Assembly (NCBI GenBank): GCA_022316685.1
Contig: JAKJHU010000054.1
Span: 1,860,001-1,924,000 of the forward strand
Source of the DNA: Progne subis subis
Taxonomy: Eukaryota > Chordata > Aves > Passeriformes > Hirundinidae
Reading direction: 5' to 3'
Length of the DNA stretch: 64,000 nucleotides
In this document: positions 1 through 13,668 of the stretch, piece by piece
Numbering within the stretch: position 1 is the stretch's first letter
Layout: every line of letters starts with the position of its first letter
The notes under the pieces: generated by a model
Told to the model about the DNA's origin: nothing
Database searches by the model: none
The model's input: the letters and a program-made list of their open reading frames with translations, nothing else
Translations under genes and position numbers: made by a program

Positions 1-308
1 CCTATCCAAAACATGCTCATCAAAGTGATCAAATTTACTCTTTAAGAGGTATGGAGCGCTTTTGAACCAAAAGACAGAGGATTAAGAAATCTCTCGGCCT
101 CTCTCAGAGCCACCCCAGGCTCCTGAGCGCCCCGAAGCCACTGCAGCACACAGGGAACGCTTCCCTCAGGGACAAGGCACAGAACTGAGCCGCACATGCG
201 CCCCTGGCTCTGCCTGGGATTTCCTGCTCAGACCAGGGCACCAGACAGAAATCCTGGGCTGGGAGCCAGCCTCCTCCAGCTCTGCCTGGACAACATTTCC
301 AGGCCAAA

Positions 309-382
309 GGGAGGAAGAGAGAGAGAGGGAGAGAGAAAGAGAGAGAGGGAGAGAGAAAGAGAGAGAGGGAGAGAGAAAGAGA
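309..382. repeat. GA-rich tandem repeat, 20-bp unit
   Basis: Three perfect consecutive copies of a 20-bp purine unit occupy 321-340, 341-360 and 361-380, with a degenerate part copy in front and a T-run starting at 388. It is a compound (GA)n microsatellite that has been duplicated as a longer unit. The open frames across it (RERERE and SLSLSL peptides) are low-complexity artefacts. Confidence 0.93.
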
Positions 383-3300
383 CTGACTTTTTTTTTCTTC
401 TTCTAAGAGGGAGAACACCAGGCTTATTTTAGCACTGAAAATGTCTGTTTATTTCTTCATGTCGTCTCTGTGAACTTTGAGGAACCAGAGTTGTCATTAA
501 AGACAACACACACCCAAGTGCAAGTTACTTCTGTTCTTTCTGTGTGTGCAGATCTCCTGATCCTCCCTCTGCTTTCTCTCCCACCACTCCTTCAGCTGGA
601 AGTGAACTCTGGCTGCATTAGCACAATATTCCTTGGGGCAAGAGCCAGTAAATAAAATTTATTAACATCTCACAGCACCGACTTCAAACCACCGTGGGCT
701 CTGGGCTGAGCTCATTTCTCCAGGTGCTTATGCAGAAGTCTCCACCTGACCACTCTTTTGTACCAGAAAATTAATGGCAATCACATCTTGAATTTTTCAA
801 TCAAGCGATACTTAGAAACTACTGACAAAAGGCCACTTCTAAATTACTCTGATGGCAACTTTCTCATTACACAGCCTGTGTAAAGCTGGTCCCAGCAAGC
901 TCTTTTAAATTATAACCCGCACCACACTCACTGGAGACAGGTTTTCTGCTGAATTTTCCTGCTTAAGCTCCATAGCACAAACTGCTAGAGACTGGTTCCA
1001 GGTAACTTATTAAACAGCACAGCTGATAGATGTGAAATGGCTTTCCCAATCATCTTAACCTTTTCTGACCTTTCCTGTCCTTGTCAATGGCCACACTGAG
1101 TTCCAGCCCCGGTCTCTGGGTGTTCTCGGTGCTTTATCTCAGCAGTGCTGCGGGGCCACACAAATTGCTGTAATGTGCCACCTCCTGACATTAAAGCCAA
1201 AAGGGGAAAATAAAGGGCAGGATTTCTGATGCATTTCTTCACTGTTTTGAATACAAGCCATTAAACCAGAAAAAATAGGGTAATATTAAATTAACCGACT
1301 CAGATTTTTAACGTGGTATTTCATTCCAGCAACCTCGCTGCTTTATAAAAAATACAGTTCACTAGTGGTCTACAGTCAAGGTATGCAATAACCATGCTCA
1401 GGTCAGAATCTTATAGGCTACAGAGAAGTCTCAAGACACTAAGATTAAGTAAGTAGCAATCTCTCATGCTTCCAAGGAAAAAAAGGGATTTTGAAAGCAT
1501 TACATCATTTTTTTAGAGTGAGAATTCTTTCGAAAATTGGTACTAAAAATTTAATCCTATGATCTATGCAATTCGGTCTTGAACAATTAATGTCTCTTAT
1601 GAAATAGCTGCTGTTTTCAGCTTGAAGCCCATGTATTTCAACTGTGTGTCAGTAACATGATTTATCATAGAAGGATTTGTGAAAAGCCAAATACTCGTTC
1701 TGCCAATAGCAGCAGCATTTTGAAGTCCAGCAATGGCCTCACACCCACAAGCTGTGGAGGACAGACCTGGCTGTGATTCCTCCCATCACTCATACCCCTT
1801 CAACCTCCTGTTTTCTTCCTCTTTCTGCTTTTAAATGGAGCTTAAAGTGACTCTTGATCCGAATATTACATGTAAACCTTAGCAGAGAACATTTAGAAGT
1901 GGTAATTGCTAACCATTTCCCTCGATAATTAGCTTATAAAAAGGTGTATTTTTAATGTGGATTGCCAAACTCTCCGCTAATCATCTCACACCACTTCCCC
2001 ACAGTAACAATTATTGAAAAACAGTTTAAAAACGCATAAACAAGAGCGTTTAGCACTCATTTACTTCAGACCAAGAGCCAATAAAACCTCAAGACACCGA
2101 GAAATCCAAAGCAAAGAATCCGCTGGGGCTGGACTGGAGCTGCCTGTTTAACTTTAAATCTTTTAAATGTTTAAATCTTCGTTGCTTTACCACTCTTCCC
2201 AGCTTTCCAGGACTTCCACCTCCAGCAGCAGCAGGGAAGGAAGCCCAGCCTGCCAGAGCAGCCTGGGACAGGAGGAACAGCCAAGAACTCTGTGTTTATC
2301 CTGCTCAGTCGTTCACACCGAGTTTCTGCAGCCCCTTCCCATCTCCAGCACACCTGGAAAAATAGCTTGAGTTTCCTGCAGCTCTGGCTTTGTCCTGGGA
2401 AGAGCAGCAGTGCTGCCTCTGCTGGGGCTGAGGCGGGGAAGGTGGAGGGAGCTGAAAGGCAGCTCTATATCCAGTACACACACAGCAATTTGTTACTGTG
2501 AAAAACCATCTGTTTCTCGGTATTACAATCCTCAGAGGGGAAATTATAGCTAGCGTTCAACATAAAACATCAATTTAAACCATCAACTATTCATAATTTC
2601 AATTCTTTATTGGAAACCAAGGACATAAATGTCAGGGAATAAAGCAATATTTCTTTTATTAACTGTTCCATTCATCTGGCTATTAAATAAAACCAGGACC
2701 TTAATAAATAGCATTAGCCTTTGTACTGACAGCCACCCCAACTAGCACCATAATTCTAAATAAAATGCATTCTATTTCTCGTTTTAAAGTAAAAAAATCA
2801 GGATTAAAAAGCATTTCAAAACATATGCATAGAGTATTTTTTGCAGTGCTGCTGCTCCCGTGTAGCTAAATGCTTTAACAAACAATACTGAACAAACAAC
2901 CCCCCCTATATTTATCTGCAAGTTCTCCCTCCCGATGACATTGTACAACATTAATATTACTAAAGCACAGAAAGGATTCCAGCACTGATGCTGCCTGCCT
3001 GTTGCCAAATGGAATTATTCATTTAATCCCCTGCTCCCAGATACGACGCCTGCTACGAAAAATAATAACAATAGTAGTAACATGAAAAGGAGTGGGTGGA
3101 TGGAGAGTGGGAGAAAGGAAGAATGGCAGAGACTGGGAATGTGTTCTTCATACAGCCTGTCATCACCCATTCCTAATGGCACAAAAGTCCGTATTTATGT
3201 TGACAGTTATAGAGTATTTCTGCAGTTTGGTATTTAAGAGTTACACACAAAAAAATCCCGGAGTCCAAGAGCCTGGGACGGGGAGTGCAGAATCTGTTTG

Positions 3301-3454
3301 CAGTTCTGCTGGGTGGGAAATGGAGACAGAGCTGCATTCGCTGCGAGCTTGATGGAGAGCTGCAAAATTTTACTTTGTGTGATTAGATAAGATTATTGGG
3401 GAGTTTCCCTGCACCTTCGAGGAAAAGGAGTATTCTCTGAGAGCTGAGGAGTCC
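383..3454. other. Non-coding intronic stretch
   Basis: This is AT-rich unique-looking sequence with short T and A runs. It contains no recognisable exon, RNA gene or mobile element. The open frames of 60-86 codons here overlap on opposite strands and look random. Confidence 0.6.
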
Positions 3455-3945
3455 TGAGAAGTCCACAGACTCCCTATTAATGCTCAGATAATTGTCCATT
3501 ATTCCTCCTTAAGAATAGCTCCCCTGCTCTTAGCACGACCAGCATGGGGTACTCAAGAACACCATTACAGGGGAAAGGAAGCACAACTGTAATCAAAACA
3601 ATGATTACTATCACCTTCATTTAAATGCAGAGTGAGAAATGAATACAAAAATATTCACTTGAAAGTGAAAGGTAAGAAATTAACTTTTTCCCCATGGACA
3701 TCAGAAACCTAACCTCAAAACCAGGAATTACTTGTAAATTTTTTACATCCCTTTAGAGCACACATTAGTTTCTCCTTCTGCATTTAAATGAAGGTGATGG
3801 TAATCATTGTTTTGATTACAACTGTGTTTCCTTCCACCCAAAATGGGGTTCTTAAGGACCCCATGCTGGCAATTCTAAGAGCAGGAGAGCTGTTCTTAAG
3901 AAGTAGTAATGGACAATTATTGCAAGTGTTAGCAGCGAATCCATG
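3455..3945. repeat. Long imperfect inverted repeat (foldback), arms about 180 bp
   Basis: Positions 3455-3643 and 3770-3945 are reverse complements of each other, roughly 85% identical by eye in the inner 150 bp and weaker at the outer ends. They are separated by about 126 bp. The best block is 41 nt with one mismatch (3590-3630 against 3778-3818). Each arm carries the interrupted palindrome TAATCA-N6-TGATTA (3590-3607 and 3801-3818). In RNA from either strand it could form a long hairpin. It may be an old MITE-like DNA transposon or an inverted duplication. No target-site duplication could be defined, so the family is unknown. Confidence 0.85.
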
Positions 3946-5198
3946 GACTCATCTACTTAATGCAACATCTCCCTAAAATTCCTCCCAACTCCACGCACAA
4001 TAAAACCCATCATGCCAACATTAAGGAAAAAACCAGCATGATTAAAATGCAGTTGTCATCGTGGTTAAGATAAAAACATCTTTCTGTTTCTTGTAAGGTT
4101 TATTAATGAAGATGGACCCAGGAGTGTGAAGTCAGGATTGGAGCGTAACAATGAAGTTTATACAGAGATTTCATGTCTCCTGACAAATGCCCGAACTCAC
4201 CTCCCATCCCAACTTCAGCACATCTTCTATTGTCATTTCCACCAGCCTTAAATCATTTAACCTCATCCTTATTCTGTGTCCTGGCAAACGGCCAGCACCT
4301 TCTCCTCCTGCTCAGTTTGCACCACCCTGTTCCAGTCCCAGTTCACTCTGCCTGGGCACACCAAAACCATCTTTACACGTGGAAAGCTGCCTTCCAAATA
4401 CCTGCCTCCTGTTTTTGCTGGCTCCCCACTGACCACGGCAGGACTGAGTTCCTGTGAGGAGGGATTTTCAGCAATATCCTGCTTTGGGGATGATGCTCAG
4501 ACTCTTACAGCCTTTTTATTTCCTACCAACCCCACCTGCTTCCCAACACAACTGGGCAGCACCAGCTGCAGGAGATAACTGCTATCCTACATCCCCAAAC
4601 AGTCAGAAATTGGGCTGTTGAGGGCAAGTAATGCTCAGGCTCATTAGTCAGAGTTAAGCACCAGCCACAGGGTTAAAACAGAGTATTATAATCCAAGGAA
4701 TTGCTGTGGTACTGTCCCAGGGAGAGCTGACAGCTACCAGAGCTGGGTTTGTCCTCCAGGTACCTTCTCCCAAGCTTTGTGATATCTGATTATCAAATTT
4801 CTTATGCAGGTGCCTCCTAACAGCACCTTTACTGAAAGCACCGGGCAGCAAAGGATGCTTCAGGAATTGTCAGCATGTCTGCTTATCCCAGTTTAATAAG
4901 ATACCTCATTTCCTTACAGTACCTACTGCTAGCATTCCCCAGAAAGTTATCAATTCTGCCCTCCCACCCCCTGTCTTCATCAATTATGATCAACGAGCTC
5001 CTGAATAAATGCACAGACATCCACAGCCCGACTCGGGCTGCGATCCACGCGGTCAGGATGGATTTACATCAGCGACTTCTGGAAATCCAATCACAGTGTC
5101 AGTAGCACCACCACAGACTTGACTCTGCACATTTTTAAGGAGTAAAAAATCAGGGCAATCGAGTTCTGTCACACCTCGTTACTGCTGCTTTCAGGTTT
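3946..5198. other. Non-coding stretch with a locally CpG-bearing patch
   Basis: No exon was recognised. A patch around 4985-5100 has several CpGs and an open plus-strand frame (ending near 5105) without similarity to any family I know. It could be a conserved non-coding element, but that cannot be judged from one genome. Confidence 0.45.
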
Positions 5199-5232
5199 GC
5201 TGGGCACAGAGCTGGGCACAGAGCTGGGCAGA
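5199..5232. repeat. Short tandem repeat, 12-bp unit
   Basis: The unit gctgggcacaga is present twice perfectly (5199-5210, 5211-5222), followed by a part copy to 5232. Confidence 0.85.
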
Positions 5233-6765
5233 GCCCTGGCATCCTGCTCACAGCGGGGATGCCCTGTGCAAAATGCACACTGAGGTGGGCACAGGGGCAA
5301 AGGGGCCAAGAAAGGGGAAGGATTGTCTCAAACAATCAAGGGTTTTAAAAATTTACTCCAAAATTTGGATACCTGTAGGAAACAAAAGCCTCTAGTCACA
5401 GCCAAAAGCAGAGAGCAAATATGGGAGTTTTTATAGTGGGAATTTATTCTGAACTCCAAATGAAGAAGATTAGGGAGAGGGTTTTTTGAGAACGCGAAAC
5501 AGCAGAGTAACAAATTCACAAAATTGGTGGATTGAGTGAGAGAGGACACAAACCTAAGGGGGAGAGAATGGCAGAAACTTAAATAGCAGCAATTAAAAAC
5601 ACAGGTTCAAACCCCAAAGAGGAGTGTGAAAAGGGCCCAATGGCTAAAGCAAAGCTCTTCCCTGACCTCAAATGAAAGGGATGAAACACTTGGGTGAGAC
5701 TGCCAAAGGCAAGTATAAACACACAGCATAAACATTTGGAAATGAAATCAGAAGTGTTCCAACACAGAATGGGAGAAAACCGGCAAAAAATTCAATAAGC
5801 AGCAAGAAAGACATTTTATAAATAAAGGAAGAGTGGAATGACAAGCAAAGGGACTGCTGGCAGATCACCCAGTGGGAAAGGGACATCAAGAGCACGAGGG
5901 ATGTCTTTTTACATCAGCTTTTACCACAAGGCCTGTCAGTAGATGAGTAACATGAGGAGAGGGAAGAGTTTCAAACTTTGTCTGGAACAGGTTACAAAGA
6001 TGTCAGTTAAGGGGGTTAGGTATTTTCTAACTGGTTTGGCTTCACAAACTTTGTCCCTTTGTGTGCTGAAAAACCAGCAAATCATTCAAGACATTTGCTG
6101 TTACCTTTAAAAGGACCTAAAAAGGCCAAATACACAGCACATTTTTAAAGTGGCAGAAAAAGGAGCAGAGGACAGGGAGGGCTGGACACTTCCTCAGAAA
6201 TGAAGAACTAACGTGAATCACCATCTGCTCACAGGCAGCGAGAGGAAACCCCATGGGCAGCTCCAAATTGTCACTAAAACAACTTGTTAAAGCAACTGAA
6301 TTCCTTCCCTGAGAGGCTAAGGGGCTTGAAGGATTGAGGAAAAGCCAGGAAATGCCACAATTTGAATTGAGGGAGGCTTCAGGCTCAGCACACCCCGCAG
6401 GAAGGTAAGGAAACCTGCTGTGGCCCACAAAGCAGCAGCAGCGAGAAATCATCAGCAGGTGTTTATCAAAGCCTTTGATGTGCAGGGAGTGAGTGCCTGG
6501 CCTGGATCTGCCCCACTCCACTGTCCCCAGTAACCTTGGGATAGATAAAGTCATTTAATCTGCACAGAACAGGAGGCTGGCCTGGACAGCAACAGTGACA
6601 GATGAGGGGATTACAATTCCAAGGGAACTCCGCAAACTGAAAAAAAAATCAACATAAACCCCAACAGGCACAAAACCCCAAAACCCTCCTAAGATTCAAT
6701 ATAAATGTTTAATGTAAAAGACTGCACTTGAGCAGGAACAACAGGGTGCTCAGCAGTCTTCAAAA

Positions 6766-6785
6766 ACAAACAAACAAACAAAAAA
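6766..6785. repeat. (CAAA)n simple repeat
   Basis: Four to five consecutive caaa units merge into a short A-run. Confidence 0.85.
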
Positions 6786-9700
6786 GGGATAATGCTGGAT
6801 CACAAGTTGAACATGACTCAACAGTGTCCTTCTGTTTCAAAGGAAGCAGATATCGTTCTGAGAAGAGCAAACCCACACAGAAAGCCAATAAGATGTGAAA
6901 TAATTCTTCTGCTCTGGTGAGTGTCGGACAAAATCTTCCAGCTGAGGCCTTGCTGGCTTTGGGTATTGCATTTCAAAACTGATATCGCTCAATTTGAGAA
7001 CCTCCAGAGCAGTGGAAATGATCAGAGAGAGGCCTGGGAAGCTTCGTCTGCGGGCAAGGCAAGGCAGGAGGGCAGCTCAGCCTGCTCTGGGAATCAGGAA
7101 AATGAAACCAGCTTCCCTGGCACGAGCACAAACCAGGCAAGGAAGGAACGGGGGAGTTCTGTGATGCAGGAGAAACTGGATAACAAAGCAAAGGATCCTT
7201 CAAAATAATCCCTGGTTAAAATCACCAAAAGAATGCTGGTCTGGGAACGAGAAAATGATGGAGAAAATGGGACTTCCAATATAAGACATTGCTCCAAAGA
7301 GGTGACAGTATGTTATCCACATTACAGACAGAGCACACAGAAAGGGACTAAGGCTCCAGAACGTTCTGTTGTGGAAAATAAAGGCACCAGAAACAACTGT
7401 CTGTGAGCCTCCACCAACAAGGGAATTAACTAGAGGTTAAACAAACCTCTGCCAGGGACAGCTGATGGACCATCTAACCCGAGTCCTGTCCAGCTTTTCT
7501 CCGAATAAATCAAGCTGAGCCTCCATTTAACACACGTGGGAATGCAAGGTGCTGCTTCCTCTCTGCTGCACCCAAAGCAAAGTGTTCTGCACACCCTGAA
7601 CATCCCTGGGCACGTCATTCAAAACAAACACCAAACCAAGCAGCCCAAAACTTGCAGAGACCTCTTCTTCTGGACTTTGCTAAAAAGCCTTGCAGCAAAA
7701 TCCAACAGAAGGATGAACCCAACTTCCCCTCTCCACAGAAACTGAAATGCTTAAACATCTGGAATTATGGAGCAAGGTCCTCTTCTCTCTGCTTGATTCC
7801 TACTCACTCCCTATATTGGTGCTTCCAATTTCCACCACTAAAATGAAAGTTAATTCCTCAAGCACCAGATGAAGCTCATTTATTTTTGCCCAAATGCTCC
7901 TCTTAAAAAGCATTTCACATTGCTCAGAGGAAGCCTTTATATCCTAAAATTCATCACCGTGATGGGAGGGTTGCAATTTCTCATGCCTTACTCAAACTGA
8001 AATGATTTCTTGTTTTTTAATTGGAAGAAAAAAATGAATTTATTTGTTTTGAAAGGATTAATGTTTTGAATCTGGCAGGGAAAACTCCCTGAACCTATTT
8101 GCTTTCAGCTAAGCAACAAATAATTTGGACTTGGACCTGCAGTCACATACGGGGAAGATGCAGTGGAAGAATATGCACTTTTGGCAGGAATCAAGGCCAT
8201 TAAGGAGTGGGAAGCTTCATGCTTCTTTGATGCTTTCTACATTTAATAAACCTGAAGTGAAGTTGAAACAATTGCTTCAATCATACAGGAAGAAAATCAA
8301 TGAGTTCTAAGCACATTTTTTAGAATATTCCTTTCAGGGCAAAAGGAACATGTTCTTAAAAAAAAAAGGAAAAAAAAAAATCAAAAAACCACCAGGTCTA
8401 TTTTAAAGGTGTTTTTTGTTGTTGTTGTTTCGTGCTGGGTTTTTTTTTTAAGTGGAAGAAGAAAATCACCTCTACTCTTCTACATTACATAAAACACGGT
8501 TTTCCACTCTGGTGTGGATAATGCATTTCCTTGTAGGGTGTATGGACATCCTAAACAGCAAAATCTCATTTTCCTTTGCTTCCAACCTAGACCTTTCCAG
8601 TTAGTGTTCCTATCTCCCAGGACCAGCATTAGGAATAACAATATTTGCACAAAAGGCTTCTTTGGTCACTTTTTGTTTCCATTACCTTGATCTGACCTGA
8701 AGCTGCGTGGCCAGAATTCACCTCGTGTCCTGCTTTGGTAAATCTGGGTGCCAGGCTATAAACCCCTCCTGTAGATAATTCTCATCGTGTGAATGCAAAA
8801 ATTGAATAATTTTAGAGACAACCCAAGCGAAGCTTTTAAGAGAAACGCCGTTGTTTAGTGCTAAAATGCATTTCAACACGATTTTATTGCACAATTGAAA
8901 AGGCTGTGAAAATCTAAACAAGAAGCTGACTCATGCACCTGTATAATGACAAGAAGAAGCTCCTGTTTGATTTCTGCATTTTGAGCCAAAGCACACAAAG
9001 CCATAAAAACAAAGCAGCTCCTTGCAACAGGCTCCTAATGAAGCTGGGACCGTCCTCCTCTCTCACTTTGCAAAGCTGCTTTCACAACGAAGCGTTTGGG
9101 ATTCTGGCACACAGCTTGCTCTGAACTATAAAATTCTGAGCATGATTTAACATGAAAATCTGAAGACATCATGGCTTTTGGAGGCTTCCTAGATGAAGCT
9201 GTAATTCCCCAGCAGCTCCTCGTTGGGAAAAGAGAGGCTGTGATTCTTTACTCCTGCTCTGGTTCAGCTGCTCGTACAAAAAGAAGAATGGCCACGTTAC
9301 TGGGCTGTGTATTAATTCTCTCCACTTCCCCTTCCTCTCTCCCCTGCTGCTGCTTATTGTCATCACTGACTGAGATAATACACGCTGGCATTTTTAGGAA
9401 CACAAAAATATTTATAAAATCTGCCCTAATTACAGTCTCCCAGAACTACCTGCTTTTCCCTCCTTTCTCTCAAGACCTCTTTGCTAACTGGGTTTTCTGC
9501 GTTTTCCGGGACCTCGTTCTGCACCTCTGGTGGTACTGCTAATGCTGCCGTGAGGAAAACTAATTTACCTGCTTTTTCCTTCTAAGAAAAAAGCATTCAA
9601 GTCACTTTTAAATGCCAGAATAACAGCAGCTGCTTTGTGATCTTAAACTGAGCACGCGAGATACGTGTAGCTCGCTGCAATAAAGCAGGAAGGAATAGAT

Positions 9701-12700
9701 ACCCCTACAAACTAACCAGCAGGTTAAAAGACAGGAATGTGAAGGTTTTGCTAACGTACCAGCTTTGATCCTGAAGAACAAAAAACAACCTGGATTACAG
9801 AATATTAATAGATGCATCTTCCATGTGCTTTACTTTTCAGCACAACGCAGCCAGCCTGTAACAGGAGCATCTGTAACTTTGGACCATGTCAAACGCAACA
9901 TGCAAAGAAGATTTTTAGCCAATGAATTAATGGCCAAGGAGAGACACCGAAAATTCATTCACTTATAAAATTCAAAGACTCTAGAGAGCAAAAGCTTGGA
10001 AAAAAATAACCTCACAATGAACCGTGTGCCTCAGCCAACCTGAGCATTGAAGGCGCTGAAAATTTAACTCCAAGAGATCTTGGAATTTCTGCTGTAGGTT
10101 TTCCATATAAACCAAACTCTAACAGATCAGTAACTACTGCTGACATAATGAGTTCCTCCGTAAAATCAGAAAAAAATCCCTTCCTTGAAATCATGCCCAT
10201 TTTTGTGAGGCTCCTTCAAAGCAATTAAACCCACCCTAATTTGGGCCCCACACAGGATGGGCTGGTAAAATGATGTTTCATTTGGTGCTTCAAAGCACGA
10301 TATAGATACAATTTCTAAAAGGAGATAAGCTCCAAAGGAAAGGAGTTCTGCGTACTTTCTAAACTTTAACTCTCCCCCAATCAGTATCAAGAGTAAGTGA
10401 AATCAGAGGTGGGGTCACCGCTCCAGGGAAGCCCCATCCCAGAAAGAAAATCATCCCAGTACACATAATCCAGGAAAAAAACAACTCCAGGAATGCCTAC
10501 AACCCTCCTTCTATCTCAGCCAGTCTTTTTGTGAAAAGAGGATCCATTTCACAGAACATACCTACTATTTCTGAGCCACTCCAATTTCAAAAGGAAAAAT
10601 AATACATTAATCTCCCGTGCGCGTGGTAGGACCTGGGAGGCCACTTAGGAATCTTTCCTGAAGAAAAGTGCTCTATAAATATAAAATATGTAATTGACAC
10701 CTCAATGACCCTATCAGGGAGAGCTATTGAGGGAAAGTCTCTTCTCCAGCTGGATGGAAGCAGTTCCCATCACCCTTTTGGGTAGAGAGAGAATAAGTTT
10801 TCATCATCATTGAAAATAATGTACTTTTTAGGGACATCAGCTCAGAAATCTGCTTGACGACCTTTGCATATGATTTTACTAGCCTTTCTGTAATTATATA
10901 TACATTTTTATTGGAGTATTTAAAATGCTATTGAAGATGAGATGAACAGCAGTTAAAGGAGAATGAAATCAATATAGTTATCTATGCAGGTAATCAGACA
11001 GCCTTTCTTAAGGCTTCTTTTTTTAACTTTGAGGGTTTTGGGTTTTGGTTTCTTTTTATGTAGCACGAGGTAAAAATTCTGTTCTAAGCTACTGAATGTC
11101 AAAAAATTTCCTGAATGGCACAGATCTGAATCATGTGACTAAGAAGTACTTTATAAAACAGAACTGAAGACGGTACCAGAAAAAGAATTAATCCCATTAA
11201 AAGATCTTAGAAATGAGGCCCCTTGCAAACTGAAAAAGGAAGTGATGTTCAAACACAGGTTTCTTCAGTAATAACAAAATAAAATGCAAGCAATTAGGAT
11301 TTTGCAGTTTATTGCTGCATGTCAGTATGTTAAGTACTATAAATGCTCTCAGGATCACTAAAAGGATCTTTTCCACAAATGAAACACATTTTTAAGTGAG
11401 CCTCAATATCACTGCTAGGAAAAAAATCTGGTTGGCACAAGGACTGGGATTATACAGAAAGAGGAAAACTCCTACAAATTTCAACTGGCAAAGAAACATG
11501 ATTTTAATAAAAAGGGGATTTGCTGGAGAAATTGTCCTTCTATCAGCAGTAAAAGTGGTGCAATTTTAAGATGTTGCTCAATCATTTTAAGATTTTAGGA
11601 AACAGTTTGAAAGTACTCTCTAATAAAAATATAACCAATAATAGAAGGATGTTGTAGCAACTAAAATGGTATTAAAATTGTGCTTTTGTTAGTTCGGAGT
11701 TAAGGAACAATGGCAGGATTAGCAGGAAACTATTACGAAATTAATCTGATTAATGCCTTATAAATAATGAAGCCGTACTTAAAAGGGTCCACAAGCTCCA
11801 CCATGTCAGAACATGGGTCTAACACATGATGCAAGACTAAAAAGGAGGATATTTTCCCTACTAATTAAAAAGCAAAAGCTGAATCCTCCCAAAAATCAAG
11901 TAAGAACAAACAGGGAAGGGGGAAAAAAACAGTATGACTTGTAAAAACACAATAAAATTAACGGCAACCAACTCCACCCTCCTCATAATCAGTCTCAGAG
12001 GAAAGAGCGAGGCTTTATTCTTGTCGTGTTGCACACTATCACAATTTCTCCACACACAAATACCTCTTTCCCCTGATTCTTTTGTTAGAAGGATGCAAAA
12101 CCCTTCTGAGCGGAGCACCAGCGTGGGCAGGAGAAGGACAATCCCTCCACAAAGGACAACTTTTGGGCACAGCCTTCATCCAGCTCTGTTCAAAGCCACA
12201 GAGGAGAGGACAAAAATCTTTCCCAAAGCAAACAGTCCAGAGAAGCAGCACTTTGGAAGTGATCCCACTTTTCCATCCTGCCCTTTCCAGCAGGCACTGG
12301 GCTGAATTGCTGCTGCTGTTTGAGCAGGTGTGGGACTCTGTGCTGTTCTCAGGCCATGGATCTGCAGGGAGCAGTGATTCCCTCCTGCAGGAGCTCCAGC
12401 ACCGCTGCTCCCAGCTTTCAACCCAAACAAGCAAACGCCTTCCTTAAAGGCAGCTCCTGGCCAGGGCTGCAGCGGGGGAAAATCATCTTCTGATAGGTCA
12501 TCTCAGATCCACAAAGCTCAGTGGGCTATTTTATATGTATTATATTTGTATTCCCAACGTTTGGTAATATTCTTCCTATTCCTTGTCTTACCTGGATCTG
12601 GTCAATGAAGAAAACTCTTCAAATTATGAAGAATCTGGTTAATTATATTAATAGCAAAAGAGGAAGATGCTTCGAGTTACAGCTGCTGCATTCAAAGGAC

Positions 12701-13077
12701 AGAGGGATGTGGAAATATTACTTGAGAATACTTCCTGAGAATGAACGTTATTTTTAACCACGTACCCAAAAAATACTTTGCTAACAAAGCAAATGCCAAT
12801 AAATGCACCAGTGGCTGTGGGCAGTTTGGCTCTGAGTTAGCTTTAGTGAGGCTGATCACCCCTAGGACTGTAATCCCATTTAAACACAGATCTTTGACAG
12901 CACAGGTCTAAATTTGCTTGGAAGGAACTGGGATTTTGCAACAAGAAATTACTCTGCGTCATGGAAGGCAAAAATTGCAGAATGCCAGTTACCAGAAAAA
13001 AAACCCCATCCTGGTGCCACATTGCTGCCTCTTTGGGCATGGGCCAGATGCAAAAAGGAGGAGGTGTAAAGGGGGTG

Positions 13078-13108
13078 GGTGTGTATATATGTGTGTGTAT
13101 ATATATAA
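13078..13108. repeat. TG/TA dinucleotide microsatellite
   Basis: Alternating tgtg and tata blocks run for about 30 bp. This alternating purine-pyrimidine tract is likely to vary in length. Confidence 0.85.
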
Positions 13109-13668
13109 AGAATATTTCTTTATAGGGTCTTGCTGTTGTGCCAATCAAGAAAAGTGCAAATATTTAATTTTGGCAAGTTTTGCAGAGTAAGAATTTTGCA
13201 TTTCATGCCCATGGAATACATTACCTCTGGCTAAGGACAGAGTGAAAATCCATGGTAGTGACAGTAGTTATGGCAGCTTCATTAATGAGAGTTGCAAGTC
13301 ATAATCGAAATATGAAATTTATTTGTTGCAACTGGAATTAAACCAAAGTATTAATCCTAAGGATGTTACCTGGCAACTCAAAGTAGAGCTGCAACTATCA
13401 GCAAATGTGTTTCAATGAACTCCCAACATAGCCAATCTTCTTGTCAAAACCACTATCTACCACTGAATTAAAATACCCAATGATCTGGCCCTGGAGCAAA
13501 TGTTTGGAGAAAGATGGGGGAACATTAATTCAGTTCTCCATATCAGATTATTAATAGGTGACAAATCAGGAACTCATTATATGAAACAAGTTTAGGAAGA
13601 GATAATCCCATTAGCTGAATACTCAGGGATAAAAGCTGGATGGGATTGGCTGGGCAGGATCTCAGAAG

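Larger units (their letters stand above)
5233..13668. other. Non-coding intronic stretch with simple repeats
   Basis: There is no recognisable gene. It contains a (CAAA)n run at 6766-6785, A-rich tracts at 8358-8388 and a TG/TA dinucleotide tract at 13078-13108. Open frames such as those near 6117-6554 and 11934-12447 overlap on both strands and lack family motifs. Confidence 0.6.

Noticed and set aside
104..432. RERERE / SLSLSL low-complexity ORFs
   Set aside because: They are translations of the GA-rich tandem repeat.
5604..5619. ggttcaaacccc, resembling a tRNA T arm
   Set aside because: No matching D arm, anticodon arm or acceptor stem lies upstream.
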